64,000 bases of DNA. It comes from Mesaphorura yosii (lineage: Eukaryota; Arthropoda; Collembola; Poduromorpha; Tullbergiidae). Each line of letters begins with the position of its first letter. The first letter of the stretch is position 1. Below, piece by piece: positions 35,001 through 46,504 of the stretch. Location of the stretch: positions 21,656 through 85,655 of the forward strand of contig WIXG01000335.1 in the NCBI GenBank assembly GCA_009869945.1. Reading direction: 5' to 3'. The translations under genes and the position numbers were made by a program. The notes below the pieces were generated by a model, which was given only the letters and a program-made list of their open reading frames with translations, was not told the origin of the DNA and did not search any database.

Positions 35001-38000
35001 TATGACATGCTATGATTTATGACTTCAACGTCTCCTGCGCCTCAACGTGCATGATCAAAATACTCAAAATGACTTACAAAGGAGCGTTAATAACCCAAAA
35101 GTACGTATCTTCAGTCACCCACGGATTGGACGGCTGTCTTGTGACGAGAAATGCATCGTGTTCGTGGTACACTTCACAATGCGTTGCCAAACTTTCCAGA
35201 GCTTGAGACACTGCGAATTGAAAGGCGAAGGTTCACTTTAGCTGGAACGGATTCTTCTAGGAACTGTTGCTAAATTGGGACTGATAATTATACATGAGGA
35301 GAAGATAGCGGAAAGAAGATTGGATTTTTAATTGGATTATGTTAATGCTGTTTCGAACCTTTAGTTCTGCTGCGGAGACACGAAATTCTCAGAAGAGCAA
35401 CCTCTGCTCTCAAGTCTTCGATAAGATTGGTTCTGCCCTTCTGCTTCATTCCTTCGTGCGAGTGGAAATCGTTCGTGAACATTGGTGGTGTCTCAATCCT
35501 AAGAAACATAACGCGTAAAGTGTTAAAAAAAAATGATATGCGGTCGAAGGTGTCTCATGTTGCCTCTTCTGCACAATGCGGCAGTCGATTCATACACTCG
35601 CTTTATGAAATAATAATATAAATAGCAAAGCTAGCGGCGGGCCTTGGCTTAGGAAGCTGACATGGCTAGCCTCCTTAGCCACTTAGGGACTTTGCCCGGT
35701 AACTGCAACTCAGCCAAATTAATCCGGAAACCCTTCGAGCGAAGGCGAATGCAGAAAGAATCATGGAAGGGGAATTACACCTATCGGGGGGAGATCCGGC
35801 TTTCAGGTGCACTTTCGTTGGTCGTAATGCTGCTTTCCATACGGCTAGGTTGCTTTTTCATCACCAGTCTTTGTACCGAGGGTAATAGCCTATCTAGACC
35901 ACGGATTTAGTGGGAAGAATTTCGTGAGATAGCCAAGGAAGAGTCAAGGATAATAAAAAAAAAGTGCTAGATAATTCCGATTTGCTACCAAAAATATTGT
36001 TTCGAAACAATATTTCTGGTAGCAAAGACAGGATATGCTGACACTACGTCCGTCCCCTCGAAATTCTCAGTGTGTCTCTGGAATTTCGAAGCAAGGCAGT
36101 GCCTGCTACGAAATCCTTGCTACCAATTGCTTAATGTAAATAGGGTTTAAGTTAGAAGTTCGTGTCATAGTAAAGTCAAGGGATATAATTAATGGTGCCA
36201 CTTCTCTACATTGGGTCCAACGGTGGAATTGCAAGCTAATTTCGAAGTTTCAAAGAATACATTCAACTGAAGGAGAAAGAAATACCACAAGACGCCAAGA
36301 GTGGTGGAGATTCACAGAAGGGCTCGTCTTAAGATATTACAGTGTCATCGGAACTGCGTAGAGCAGAGGAATTAATGAACGCAGTAAAAGCGCAATCGAG
36401 ATTTTCACCAATGTTCTCAACTTTGTTGTTTTTGTGGACCAAGAAACCGGCGACGACGTATTGCAATACGTTAGGAACATTTTGAAGAACCCGTTGAAGC
36501 AAATTATTACATATGTTGGGAAGCGAGCAATCTACAATATTACAGACCTTGACATTGCAAAGGATCACGCGTCAAAATCGAGCAGCACTATTATTGATCC
36601 GTACACAAATGAGAAGAAAGTCGCGTTCTTGGTTGCAAGGCGTTACCATCAAAATAAAGAAGAGATGCAGGAAGAAGAATCAGTTTTCCAGATAAGCCAA
36701 TTCAGTGCCGATTGTGCTTTCGATATAGTTTGACAATTTGATATTTAAATTTCAGCTTGTTGGACAATTCAGCGGTTCAAAAACAAATGTTCAATGGAAG
36801 TCGTGTAACAGAAGAATGGAAGGTGGGCCCATTGACACCTTCTCCATGAAGCGGATTTTGGATGCACAAAAACTAGGCAGAAGTAATGACCCACTTTTAT
36901 GTGTTAAAGAACCTTGCCACGAGCTACCTCAAGGGTAGAGACTTCTACGCTGAATATCACGTCAAGGAAGAGGATATTGTTAAGTTGAATTTCCAAGTTG
37001 CAGACTAACTGCTTCTGAGTAACCCTACTGCAATAATTCCGTAATAGTTGTTTAACTAATTCATCCTTTTCGTTATCCATTTATAAGTTGCAATGTTCAA
37101 CATTTGTACTTACAACTCAAAACATAGCTGTGTTAACTTAGTAAACCAACTTCACTTACTTCGAATGGTTAAATAACTTCACGACTAAATGTCCAACTTA
37201 CATTTAAATACCATTCAACTTACAAGCTTATTGCTCCAGGAGGAGGTCTCAGCACGCGCCAGAAGGCCCTTTCTTGACTGTCAGCCACCATCTTGTCAAC
37301 CTTCTTCCGCTCTTTGCTGATTCGCACCTGTGCGGATAAAATCAAAATGGCGTCCGTAATCGTACGATTACGAATCAAAATCCGATCTCTAACGTCGCAA
37401 TGCGTTCTGATTATAAGATTACGTGCCTGTTCATCCGCTTGCATTGTGACAAAATCCCATTTTTGCGCCAAGTTTTTTCGCAACGATCCCAGCGCCTCCA
37501 TTTCATAGTCTTCTAGCCCGTGTTTCTGTTTGTTGCGCATTGTTCGCTTTGATAAATAAATTGCGTAATCCACATTATCTAAGCACTATTAATAATAGAT
37601 TAATTAATAATTTAATAATATCAAGTAATAATAAGTCTTTTATTACCGGTACTTGAGATGGCCAATAGTATGGAGTCTAGAGTTCAGAAGAAAAACGATG
37701 AGCGATTATTGGAATACTACGCTCGTACTTTTAATTAATGGGCTCGTATAAACATAGCGTTGTCGATTTACCTGAAATCGATACAAGGAAGAATCATCTT
37801 TGACTGATAAATTTCGGTTGTCGCCCACAGGAAAAAAGTATCCATGCTGGCACAATAAATTCGCAATGTGAATGGCTTCCACTACAAGACAAGAGTTTGA
37901 ATAATTAAGGACACATGACCAACTTCGGCAATTTGTACTTTTACAAGACTTTCATCGATCGAAGTTTGACTTTGAGTGCAACTCACCTGAGTCTTCAATT

Positions 38001-38307
38001 GAAAGTCTTTCCATTAACCATTCAATAATGTCGTAGCCAGCAAAGGCAGCTGGAATGGAAGTGAGAAACAACTTCTGACTGCGGACAGGAACACCAGTTT
38101 CAGCATCTTGCATCTCTTTGATGAGGCTCTCCATCTGAATTAAAATTAAAATCCCTGGATCTTTGCACGGCACAAACATTTTCTTTACTTCTCCAGCCTC
38201 CTCCAGTGTGACTCGCTTACCTTTGAGTACGATGATGGTCGTTTGAGGATGACTTCCTGATGCAGCGGATCTGGAGAGCTGGCCTTTCCATGTGAGAGCA
38301 ACTCCAT
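32003..38307 (-). CDS. RGS7: R7-family regulator of G-protein signalling (RGS6/7/9/11 type) with long C-terminal tail
   Basis: Fourteen exons close exactly to 878 residues: 38221-38307, 37987-38134, 37772-37881, 37647-37676, 37224-37585, 35359-35498, 35078-35210, 34746-34819, 34534-34663, 34322-34447, 34139-34240, 33821-34042, 32142-33050, 32003-32066. A DEP domain (about 35-115) has IPAAFAGYDIIEWLMERL and LLCQHGYFFPVGDN. The helical extension (NVDYAIYLSKRTMRNK, DSQERAFWRVLRPPPG) follows. A GGL domain (about 265-325, EDLRAEVALLR, SNPWVTEDTYFW) binds Gbeta5. The RGS domain (about 345-475, NIRFWLAVRDL, SPGAPCEINIDMRTMEAVQ, KDCYPRYIRSDHYKTF) speeds GTP hydrolysis by Galpha-o/i. The 400-residue Ser/Thr/Ala-rich tail is unusual and carries CPWE and CPWD motifs. 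Residues from 37386 to 37451 could instead be a 66-nt intron. Confidence 0.92.
35638..36125. repeat. Foldback-rich insertion in an RGS7 intron
   Basis: Inside the RGS intron 35499-37223. A near-perfect palindrome spans 35981-36026: two 23-base arms around TTCGAA with one mismatch. A second hairpin pairs TCGAAATTC (36058-36066) with GAATTTCGA (36081-36089). A third pairs AGCAAGG (36090-36096) with CCTTGCT (36115-36121). TTGCTACCA occurs at about 35982 and 36117, and its reverse complement at about 36017. The preceding 300 bases (35638-35930) are more GC-rich than the surroundings. This looks like a small foldback transposon or a structured RNA region; no transposase is seen. Confidence 0.45.
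36362..37005 (+). pseudogene. Decayed coding fragment inside the RGS7 intron
   Basis: Coding-like pieces lie on the plus strand, opposite to the host gene, and switch frame. From 36362 a frame includes FVVFVDQETGDDVLQYVRNI and ITYVGKRAIYNITDLDIAKD and stops near 36733. A region around 36780-36935 continues in another frame (CHELPQG end), and 36903-37005 in a third (YLKGRDFYAEYHVKEEDIV, then stop). A charged segment (SSELRRAEELMNAVKAQ) sits just upstream in yet another frame. The protein-like composition over several frames suggests a broken gene or mobile-element remnant. I cannot name the parent. Confidence 0.4.
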
Positions 38308-41197
38308 CACGACACGCAGTCCGCGTATGCGACACAAGCAAAGACTTGCTTTGATTCAGCAATTAGCAATTACTTAATAGGCTTGGTTCTATTGACGCAG
38401 AAGTATAGAAGCACGACCCAAATATGAAAGTCCATGATTGCGAATTACGATCACGGCGATTGCGACTGCGACGATATACAAATTTGCAAGCCAAGCCCAA
38501 GCAGTGGTAAAAACTAAAAAGTCTGATGCACCAAAACATAAAAGCCAGGATCAAATTACGGCTGCACTGCCATCACTGCATTCTGATATTCGAGATCACT
38601 GCCACTGACACTGCGACGCGACGCATAAAATTCTGTTAGCCCTCAGTTAATCCCATTATGAAATTATGATTATGATTACCCTGTGATTAGACTTTAAATC
38701 TCATTTTCGCGTAGCGTAGCAGATTCACGATTCACGACGACGACACAGCGAATTGAGAATTTGCGAATGTCAACGATGAGAAGCACTTTTGCGTTACACT
38801 CGTACTTTACCCCATTATTATTGCAATTAGGATGACTGATCACACAATATCACCAAACCCAACACCCAGCCCAGATTTGGTGTGGACTCAGACGAGCACC
38901 GTCACTGCTTATTAAACGCACGCTCCCGTTTTTAATGATTTCCGTCGTAGTCGAAGTCGTGTCATTGTTGCCGTGCTCGTTCTTTTGATGATGGGCAGAG
39001 CAGGAGGAGTAGTAATGAAGGTGTTCGTGTCTCTTTCTCCTCGTCGCCTGTCACCCGTCGTCGACTCGTGTGTCGTCTTTCTCTCCTTTCTTCTCTCCTT
39101 TCTTCAAATCCCGTCTTTCTATTTCTTTGGGCTCGTGCAATAAATTAAGTATTGATCTCTCTTTGTGAATGCCGTGTGTGGCATGAGGCAGACTCGAGCG
39201 AAGGAGGTTGGCAGCGATGCGAAGCAATCACGAGCTACCACCACAACCAGAAGTCAATACTTAAAAGAGAAGAATTTTATATTTTTATGGTGTAGTCAGC
39301 AGTTTCATTTCACGACTGGGTTTTATAGGTTCATATTATTATGGCCATTGCTCTGCCATTTGCGCGTACTTTACTCACTCCTCCGACAGCCGACCGACCG
39401 AGTTTCGCCTCGTTCGACAACACAGGCACTCGACCTGCCTGCACAGTTCGAGTTCGAGGAGCTGCGAGTGTGAAGAGCAAATAAGAAGGAGGGGCAGTAG
39501 TAATCGTAGCACTGGTAATAGAAACTAGAACCAGGAGCGAATCAGTCAGTCGGCCGTCGGTTCTCCGTTGCACGTTGCACGAGAAAAAAACGACGAAGAA
39601 AGTGCCGTGCGCGTGATGGAAATGGGGAAAACATTAGATTTTCCTCGTGCACACGCGATAGAAAGAAATCCATTCGAGTTCATCTTTATACACACGTCCC
39701 AGAAGCCCCATTGCCGTCCAAGTCGTAGCTTGTGCATTGTGAGGCTGCTTTTTATGTTGATCATGATTTCATGTTCACGTTATGGTCGGGTCTGGTCTGG
39801 TCGTGAAGATGCCATTCGCAATTCACAATTCGCATATTATTCATGTCATATTTCGCCGTCCGTCCTGTGCAAATGCTGGCTGGTAGTTGGCAATGCTGTG
39901 CCTGTCGTTTTAAAAGTCAGAGAGCATTCTCAGTCATATTTCAGGAGTCGGACAAGAGGTTAGCGAGCAGCAGCGCAGGAAATGGTAGTGCAAGAGAAAA
40001 GTAAATATGACAAGCACGTAGCGCATGATAATAATTTTATGGCTTTGCCACCGCATCGCACAACCGGCCACCAATATTAAACTAATGCATAATGCGAATT
40101 CCTGCCATTTCCATTATATCCATCGTCGCGTCGCCGCCTGGAATGGCCGGCATGGCGTGTGGCAAAGCATCATTGACACAGCACAGCACACGGGTCAGGA
40201 ACCCAAATCCAATGTGCTCTTTTATTACTGGGCTAAAACAATGAGATACAACAATTTGACAAACACGTCAACACTCTCAATACGCTAATGTGAAACCTGT
40301 CCTTGTTTCGAATGCTTCAGCGGTGATTCAGATTCCGAATGATGGCTGATACGGTAAATGGACCACATTTGTGATTTCATTTTCATGATTTCATGATCAC
40401 AAGATTAGAGATAGACGGACTCGGAGACGGCTTTCCTTTCCCATTTAGCAATGCAATTCAGCATGTCGTTATCACGTTTCCTATCACTCTCCTATGAGCT
40501 TTTTATAACCTATGTTTTTGATTGCAATTCGTATAATTCGATGGAAGAACGATGGCAAAATCGTGAGACTAATATGTTCATGCTAAACTTCTACTCCTGA
40601 CGCAAAAGACCAAACTACTTTTATTATATATCTTTGTGATTGAATTTTGAACAAGGAAAACGGCGTCCGTGTGCTTGATGCTAGAAACCACGGCGCACTA
40701 TTTTCAAATGTAAACAAGCTTTATTCGGAATGCAGCAAATGACGTAAGGCATGAGCAAAGCGTAAGCGAAGAAACGACCAACTCAGCCTTTGCTTTGTAG
40801 TGCACGTAGAGCGGTAGCGGTAAAGCATTGCATTAGTGGTTTAGTAATCTTTTATGCAGTGAGTCGTCCGCGTCGATTTCGTAATTCCATTTAGAGAACG
40901 TCTCGAGTTTTTAGTTAATTATTAAGCCACCGAGATTTATACAATTAACAACTAAGTTTGGACTTAATTCTTGAAGTAAGTCGTAAGCACGCACATTTGA
41001 CAGCTTTACATCGTACACTGTTTGATCGAGTAGAAGTATTCTATAGATTACAAACGAGATGTACGTGTAACTAACTTTCCAACCTATTTACATTAGTTAA
41101 TTGCTAGTTTGGTACCATATTTTGCAAGTACAAGTGAACGACTGCTGCAACACAAGTTCCCAATTCTAATTCAAGCTTGTTTGTCACGCCACAGACG
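38308..41197. other. Long non-coding region between divergent RGS7 and ALYREF
   Basis: About 2.9 kb, the largest gap in the window. It contains CT-rich runs (about 39060-39115) and AT-rich parts, but no frame with domain or splice support. It probably holds the RGS7 promoter and 5' UTR exons and the ALYREF promoter. Its length suits a neuronal signalling gene with complex control; that is inference. Confidence 0.45.
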
Positions 41198-42612
41198 ATG
41201 GCGACGCCAATGGAACTCAGCTTGGATGACATCATCTCCCAAACCAAGAAGACAGGCCGAGGAGGAGGCAAGTTGCATTAATAATTAATATATTAACATT
41301 AGTCACCATCATTAGCTAAGTAGTAGTCAACGTGCCTGAATTTGGATGGACAGGTCGTGGACGGGGACGAGGAAGGGGTGGATTGACCAGAACACGTGGA
41401 TTCAGCAGTGGCGGCACACGAGGCGTTAGAACCGGTGGTCTACGTGGACGAGGAGGTTTCAGAACTCGGGTAATTTTTGCAAAATGACTTCTCTTTGAAA
41501 AACAATCACAATTTGAGGAAGTCAAGCACACTTTTGGAATTCACCGCTCGTACAATTTTGATAACTGAATTTACTAAAAGTACTGTATGAGTCTTAAGCG
41601 AATGTGCGAAAAGTTAGCATGGATGGAGAAGCAAGTTTTGAGCGAGACCAGGGAGGGCCCTTAACACACTCCTTTCTGCTAATTTCGACTTTGCTGATCA
41701 TCCTTCATCTTCTGCGACGAGTCTGTCAAGCCAGAAAGATAAGGACGGGATTGGAAGTTGAGAAGCTGGAAGAGAGCACACGAATTCTATTACGCACATT
41801 CGAAAACGTTCCCTTCTGCTGACAAATTTCAATTGTGATGGAAAAGGACAATAGAATTATTTGGGTTCACTCCAGAGTTCAAACGCTGATGGAGTATGGA
41901 CTCATGACAAATTCCAGGACGCAGGATTTGGTGGAGCAAGAGCTGGCGCTGGCGGTTTAAGAACCGGAGGAACCGGCCCAGCTAAAATTACCATAAGCAA
42001 CCTCCACTTCGGCGTTTCTGATGCGGACATTCTGGTAAGAACGACTGGATCTGATCGTTTGCATTGCCTTGCCACAATTCATGGTCTCACTGAACAATTC
42101 CTTTTATATAGGAATTATTCGGAGAATTGGGCAGAATCAAGTACGCTTCGGTTCACTACGATCGCACTGGCCGATCCATGGGGAAGGCCGATGTTGTTTT
42201 TGAAAGGCGATCTGAGGCACAACTGGCTATTCAACAGTACAATGGAGTCCCATTAGACGGTACGATTCAATTCAGTTTTACACTGTGGTGGTAATCATGA
42301 AATGCCCAGCCCAAACCAACACTTTGTGTTTCGTGATGAACAGGTCGTGCCATGTCCATCACCTGGGCAGGAGCTGAAGCAGCAGCTGCCGCATCCCCAC
42401 AAAAAGGAGGGCTCAGGCAGCTGCAAGGAGGCCGTATCAACAGGACATCAGCTGTAGGCGGCCGGGGAAGAGGTGGCGCACGTGGAATTCGAGGAGGCAC
42501 GCGGGGACGTGGCGCAGGTGGAAAACGCGGCGGACGAGGAGGTGCAACCCCCAAAACTGCAGCCGAACTTGACGCTGAATTGGATGCTTACATCAAGGAA
42601 AACGCAAAGTGA
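41198..42612 (+). CDS. ALYREF: mRNA export adaptor ALYREF (REF/Aly)
   Basis: Five exons (41198-41267, 41354-41469, 41876-42034, 42112-42259, 42344-42612) close to 253 residues; human ALYREF is 257. The N-terminal UAP56-binding motif is present ([14 protein letters not shown]), followed by an RG-rich block. The RRM (about 100-175) reads [20 protein letters not shown], then [18 protein letters not shown] and [20 protein letters not shown]. The C-terminal RGG region ends with a second UAP56-binding motif ([17 protein letters not shown]). The protein couples splicing to export as part of TREX in the nucleus. Intron 1 uses a GC donor (AG|GCAAGT), the only reading that keeps the phase. AATAAA at 42762. 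Confidence 0.95.
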
Positions 42613-42761
42613 ACGCATTTGCTAAACTAATGCAAAATGGCACCGTTCAGTTCGTAACCATTTTTGAGGAACATTAATTGTATTAACATTTAAGGGAGCC
42701 CAGACATTATTGTACTTGATCAGTTCTTACAGCATTTTCTTTCTTGTAGTGTTTGTTTGTA

Positions 42762-42767
42762 AATAAA
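42762..42767 (+). terminator. Poly(A) signal of ALYREF
   Basis: AATAAA 150 bases after the stop. Confidence 0.55.
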
Positions 42768-43191
42768 TTACGTAAGACAAGTTTTCTACGTCAAGATTAG
42801 ATTTAAAGACAATGACGTTGTATTCAGAACATAGAATGGACCCGACCCAGCTTTTCTTGACGGGCGGGACTGTTATTTATATTAACTGTAGAAGGGTTCA
42901 TTATTTAAAGTTGTGTTTAATAAATTCTTACGTATTGGCATTAACTTCACCTTGGACTTGTCGGGAGTCTTATTCTTGGTCATTACTCCTTTCGTCATTC
43001 GTCATAGCTACACTTGGACGAAAATGTTTACAACACGCATCATCTTATCTCCGTGTCATGGATCCACTCGGAAGAATTTGGGCCTGTTCGCAAATCCGCT
43101 GGGACGAGTTTTGGATCGGCCATTTTATTTTTGACTTTTCAAACTTTCCTTCCCAAATTGGGCTGCTGCCGTCTTCTGGATTCTCAAAATT

Positions 43192-43578
43192 ATGGCTGAA
43201 CAAACCGGCCAGCTTCCGCATGTCAATTCGCTGAATGGCAACACCGTCCCAGTCGTGAACGGAGGCCCGATGCACGTCGTCGCCAGGGTTTCGGACAGCG
43301 ACCTGACTGGTTTGGATTTCAACCGCTTCTTGGTGGCCAAAAACTCTATGGAGCTACACAAGAAGAAGAATAAGCTTCATAACCGCCCCAACCAATCGCT
43401 GCCGTCTGTGTTTGGGGCGGAAGAGTACGCCAACGTGAAACCTCGTCCACCACCGAGCGTGAATGTAAACAAGGTTGCCGGGAAGTCCAGCATGGCCACA
43501 TTGAAGAACAAGTTTGGACCAAAAAAGAGGGTTGGACGGACACTGCAACAATGCAACAATTTGAATGAACAAAATTAG
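43192..43578 (+). CDS. Unrecognised 128-residue frame, possibly 5' exon of the next gene
   Basis: ATG at 43192 (TTATGG context) opens 128 codons. The product is basic and Pro/Asn-rich (VARVSDSDLTGLDFNRFLV, ELHKKKNKLHNRPNQ, AEEYANVKPRPPPS, LKNKFGPKKRVGR). I see no known domain. It ends 46 bases before the next long frame, which is in a different frame. I found no splice pair that joins them cleanly. Either it is a separate small protein, or a 5' exon whose junction I misread. Confidence 0.45.
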   Translation: MAEQTGQLPHVNSLNGNTVPVVNGGPMHVVARVSDSDLTGLDFNRFLVAKNSMELHKKKNKLHNRPNQSLPSVFGAEEYANVKPRPPPSVNVNKVAGKSSMATLKNKFGPKKRVGRTLQQCNNLNEQN

Positions 43579-43624
43579 TTATTACTAGTTACTTATCGTG
43601 GATCACTTGTGCCGTACAGGTTGA

Positions 43625-45358
43625 ATGGGCAGACGGATGCAAAAGTCGGACAAATCAGTTGGTCACTGCGAAAACGTTCGACAGCGAGACGATGGATATT
43701 TTAAAGTACGAAATGGAATGGGTCAGTTGCATGTTGCATTTACGGAGCCCAGTTCGAGTTCGGATGGGCTTCACATATCGACATTTCTCTCACGATCTTC
43801 ATTGCAGAACGCTGGGTCAGGAGGAGAATCGGACTCCGAGCCCTTCGTTTCAATTTTGAGACCGCAGGCGTTTCCAGTAACTTCGTCGGAGAGCCGAACC
43901 TGTCTGACGCTGACGCTCCACTCCCTGCAGGCAATGAACAACCTGGTCGAAAACACGCAGGACGTGCACCTCACAGACAACTTCACGAGGCCCGAAGTAA
44001 AGTGGACGCCTGCGGCAACAAATCTTAACCTCAACGAGCAGCAATCGGTGTGCGGCGGCTTCGAGTATGAAAGATCGCGTTCGCTCCCGTTTCAGAACCA
44101 GAATCCATTCAACAACTTCGCTCAGACCCTGAACTTGGCGAAAAGTCACATGCGTTCAAACTACGAATCCTTGCGGACTGAAGCGCCTGTGCCGCTTGGA
44201 TATTACTCTCCACGAAATGCGGCGCCAGATGTTGAAGAATCCCACATGAACGCTGCTCCTTGTAATGGCAGTGATGGCCGCCTTTCTGTTGCTGCTGATG
44301 TAAACTCCCTGTCGCCGTCGCCACTGATGGGCCAATATTGTCCGTTCCTTCGCCCAGGGCAGGGTTCTGATGACTCCACATTGAATGAGTACCCTCCACA
44401 GTTCAATAAAGGCGTAGCCGCTCACAACAACTCCGTAGCGGATTTCCCAACAGAAGATAATGATAACGGCGACAACGCTCAGAACGGTGACCTTCAGATA
44501 TCCCCTTCAATGGATGACAATGACGGTAAGAGAGAATGTACGAAGGCCCCATTTATAGCACTGGCGTAGCGCCGTATAATTCCATAGAAATCCGTTTCCG
44601 TACGGTTTGGAGCCTGAGTAAAGCGTTTGAAGATTATAGTCATCGTATCATAGCGTCGAGATTTGTAACCAAATTGTGACGATGACCGACTGATTAATGA
44701 TTAGCTAAGGGCTGCAAAGCTAGTCTAGTGAAAGTGAGCAGGTGTTGACATTGACAGTAAACTGAGGAAACCTAAGGCTTCAGTGGTATGATGACGAACT
44801 ACTGGAGCACAAAATGGTTAAGTAGTGGAGGAGGATTTAACTTTGGATTCGGTAGTCACAGCTTGGGAGGGTCGGGAGCGGGCGGATCAAATGCGGAGCC
44901 TTCTTACTTCCGTGGGCGCACAGGCGCAGAAGACAAAGGGTGCTCCAGTCGCAGTTTAGGACTTCCCATGTCTATGTCGGAAATTACTAAAACCCTGAGC
45001 TCACTTTCGGTCTCCTCGTCACCATCAAAACGAAAGCTTCCAGCCCCGGAAGTTGTTGAATATGGTATCATATCGAAATCGGCCCCGAAATTTCGAAAGT
45101 ATTGCATAATTTTTCTGTTTCATTTCTCGTTTTCCAGATGACGAGCTCCTGCTGGAACCGGACAAGAACGTCGAGCCGCGTCTGCCCCACATTGAGGAGA
45201 TGTGGATCCCGACGGTCGCAAATGTGGCAATGAGCATTCCACCGGAACAGCACCACTTAATCGAAGTGAATTACAAGAAGGATTGTCGCACATGGCTCTG
45301 GAAATCGACTCGTCAGCGTGAAGAGCGGTACATGAAGCCCGAACATCCATCTTCTTAA
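43625..45358 (+). CDS. Unrecognised gene with two phase-equivalent upstream exons
   Basis: Exon A, 43625-44525, encodes 300 residues of Ser/Asn/Pro-rich, probably disordered sequence (FEYERSRSLPFQNQNPFNNF, PVPLGYYSPRNAAPDVEES). It ends one base into a codon at a GTAAGA donor. Exon B, 44788-45064, encodes 92 Gly/Ser-rich residues (SEITKTLSSLSVSSSPSKRK) and ends in the same phase at GTATCA. Either can join the last exon 45138-45358 (DDELLLEPDKNVEPRLPHIE, EVNYKKDCRTWLWKSTRQRE). Exon B cannot be placed between A and the last exon without a stop, so the two look like alternative starts. Joined through exon B, the sequence reads EYDDELLLEP, which fits the loose eIF4E-binding pattern Y-x4-L-hydrophobic; this is only suggestive. 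Confidence 0.55.
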
Positions 45359-46504
45359 ACCAAGAAAGAATAAGTCTCTCTAATTCATTTTTGAGAAATT
45401 TGAGATGTGCTGCTCAATTTTTTCTCAATAGTCATATATTCCTAACTAAATCTAACCAACATGCAACAGTTCATTGAAGTACTTCATGTAAATCGAATGC
45501 CACGAATTGCAGCAGCATCTCAAGTAATAAAATTCATAAGTCTGAGATCTTGTACAAATCTGAGTCCAATCTTTTTTCAAAAGGCATGACCTTTTCCTTC
45601 TTTACTGCTGCTCATGCTACATCCGTTGTTCTCTGAGTCCATGGTCCTGGCTGGTCGTAAAAATGCTAATTAAAGATTTCCTCAGTCGTCGCGTCGTCGG
45701 TTCTCTTTGTGTTTGGGTTTCAGTTTTGTTCTGCTGAACGATTTTAAGTATGGTCGTAAAATGGTTTCAATTCTTGCATCACGAGTTTACAAGTCATCTG
45801 CATCAGTGCGTAAACGATCATTAACACAAACCTGTGCCTCTGCCCGAGTGTCCGTATCCGTGTCGTGTACAACCAGTCGTTCGTACAAATGAGATGTGTC
45901 GCGTCAAAGATTTCATGGTGCCTGAGCTGAGCCTGAACCTCATCTCATCAACCTGAATTGAGATCCTGCTGCGATCCGGATTAGGAAAAGGGTTGATGTA
46001 GCGTAGCCGAAGAAGTGCTGAAACTGTGAAAATATTTTACATGCAGCAGTCACGTCACAAGACAAATCCTGGCTGGCTCCTTTGTTATGAGTTGGCTGAG
46101 TCGAACCTTGCGTAACAAGTAACAAGTGTTTAGGGAATGTTTATACGACAGATTCGAGATTCCTTTCAGCTGCTTGCAAGCGAAAAGTGGGAATGAACGA
46201 AATAATATCTTATTTATTGCCCAAAATTGGTTTCAACCGCTCAGCCATAGCCGAGTCTAGTTGGGGTCCATGATCTTAGTTCGTGTTATACCTGCAAATT
46301 AAATTTGGTGGTGTCGACGTGTGGGGCTGGCCGCAACGTTGGAGGTCTCTGCAAGCCATTAGCCAGTCAGCCAGTCAGTCAAAATTAGCTCAACTGAAGT
46401 AGACAGCCTACACGGAACAGACTTCATCATTCTTCGTTCATTGACCGTGTTAATCGTAATTAAAAGTATTTGTTCATCGCTTCCGGAAAACATATCTTGA
46501 TTCA
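45359..46504. other. Intergenic, nothing recognised
   Basis: About 1.15 kb between the preceding gene and MOB1. It includes short tandem copies of CAGTCAGC near 46365-46380. No coding frame is convincing. Confidence 0.45.

Noticed and set aside
39165-40288. Frames of 70-130 codons in the RGS7-ALYREF gap
   Set aside because: No domain, no splice-consistent neighbours and codon make-up like the surrounding non-coding DNA.
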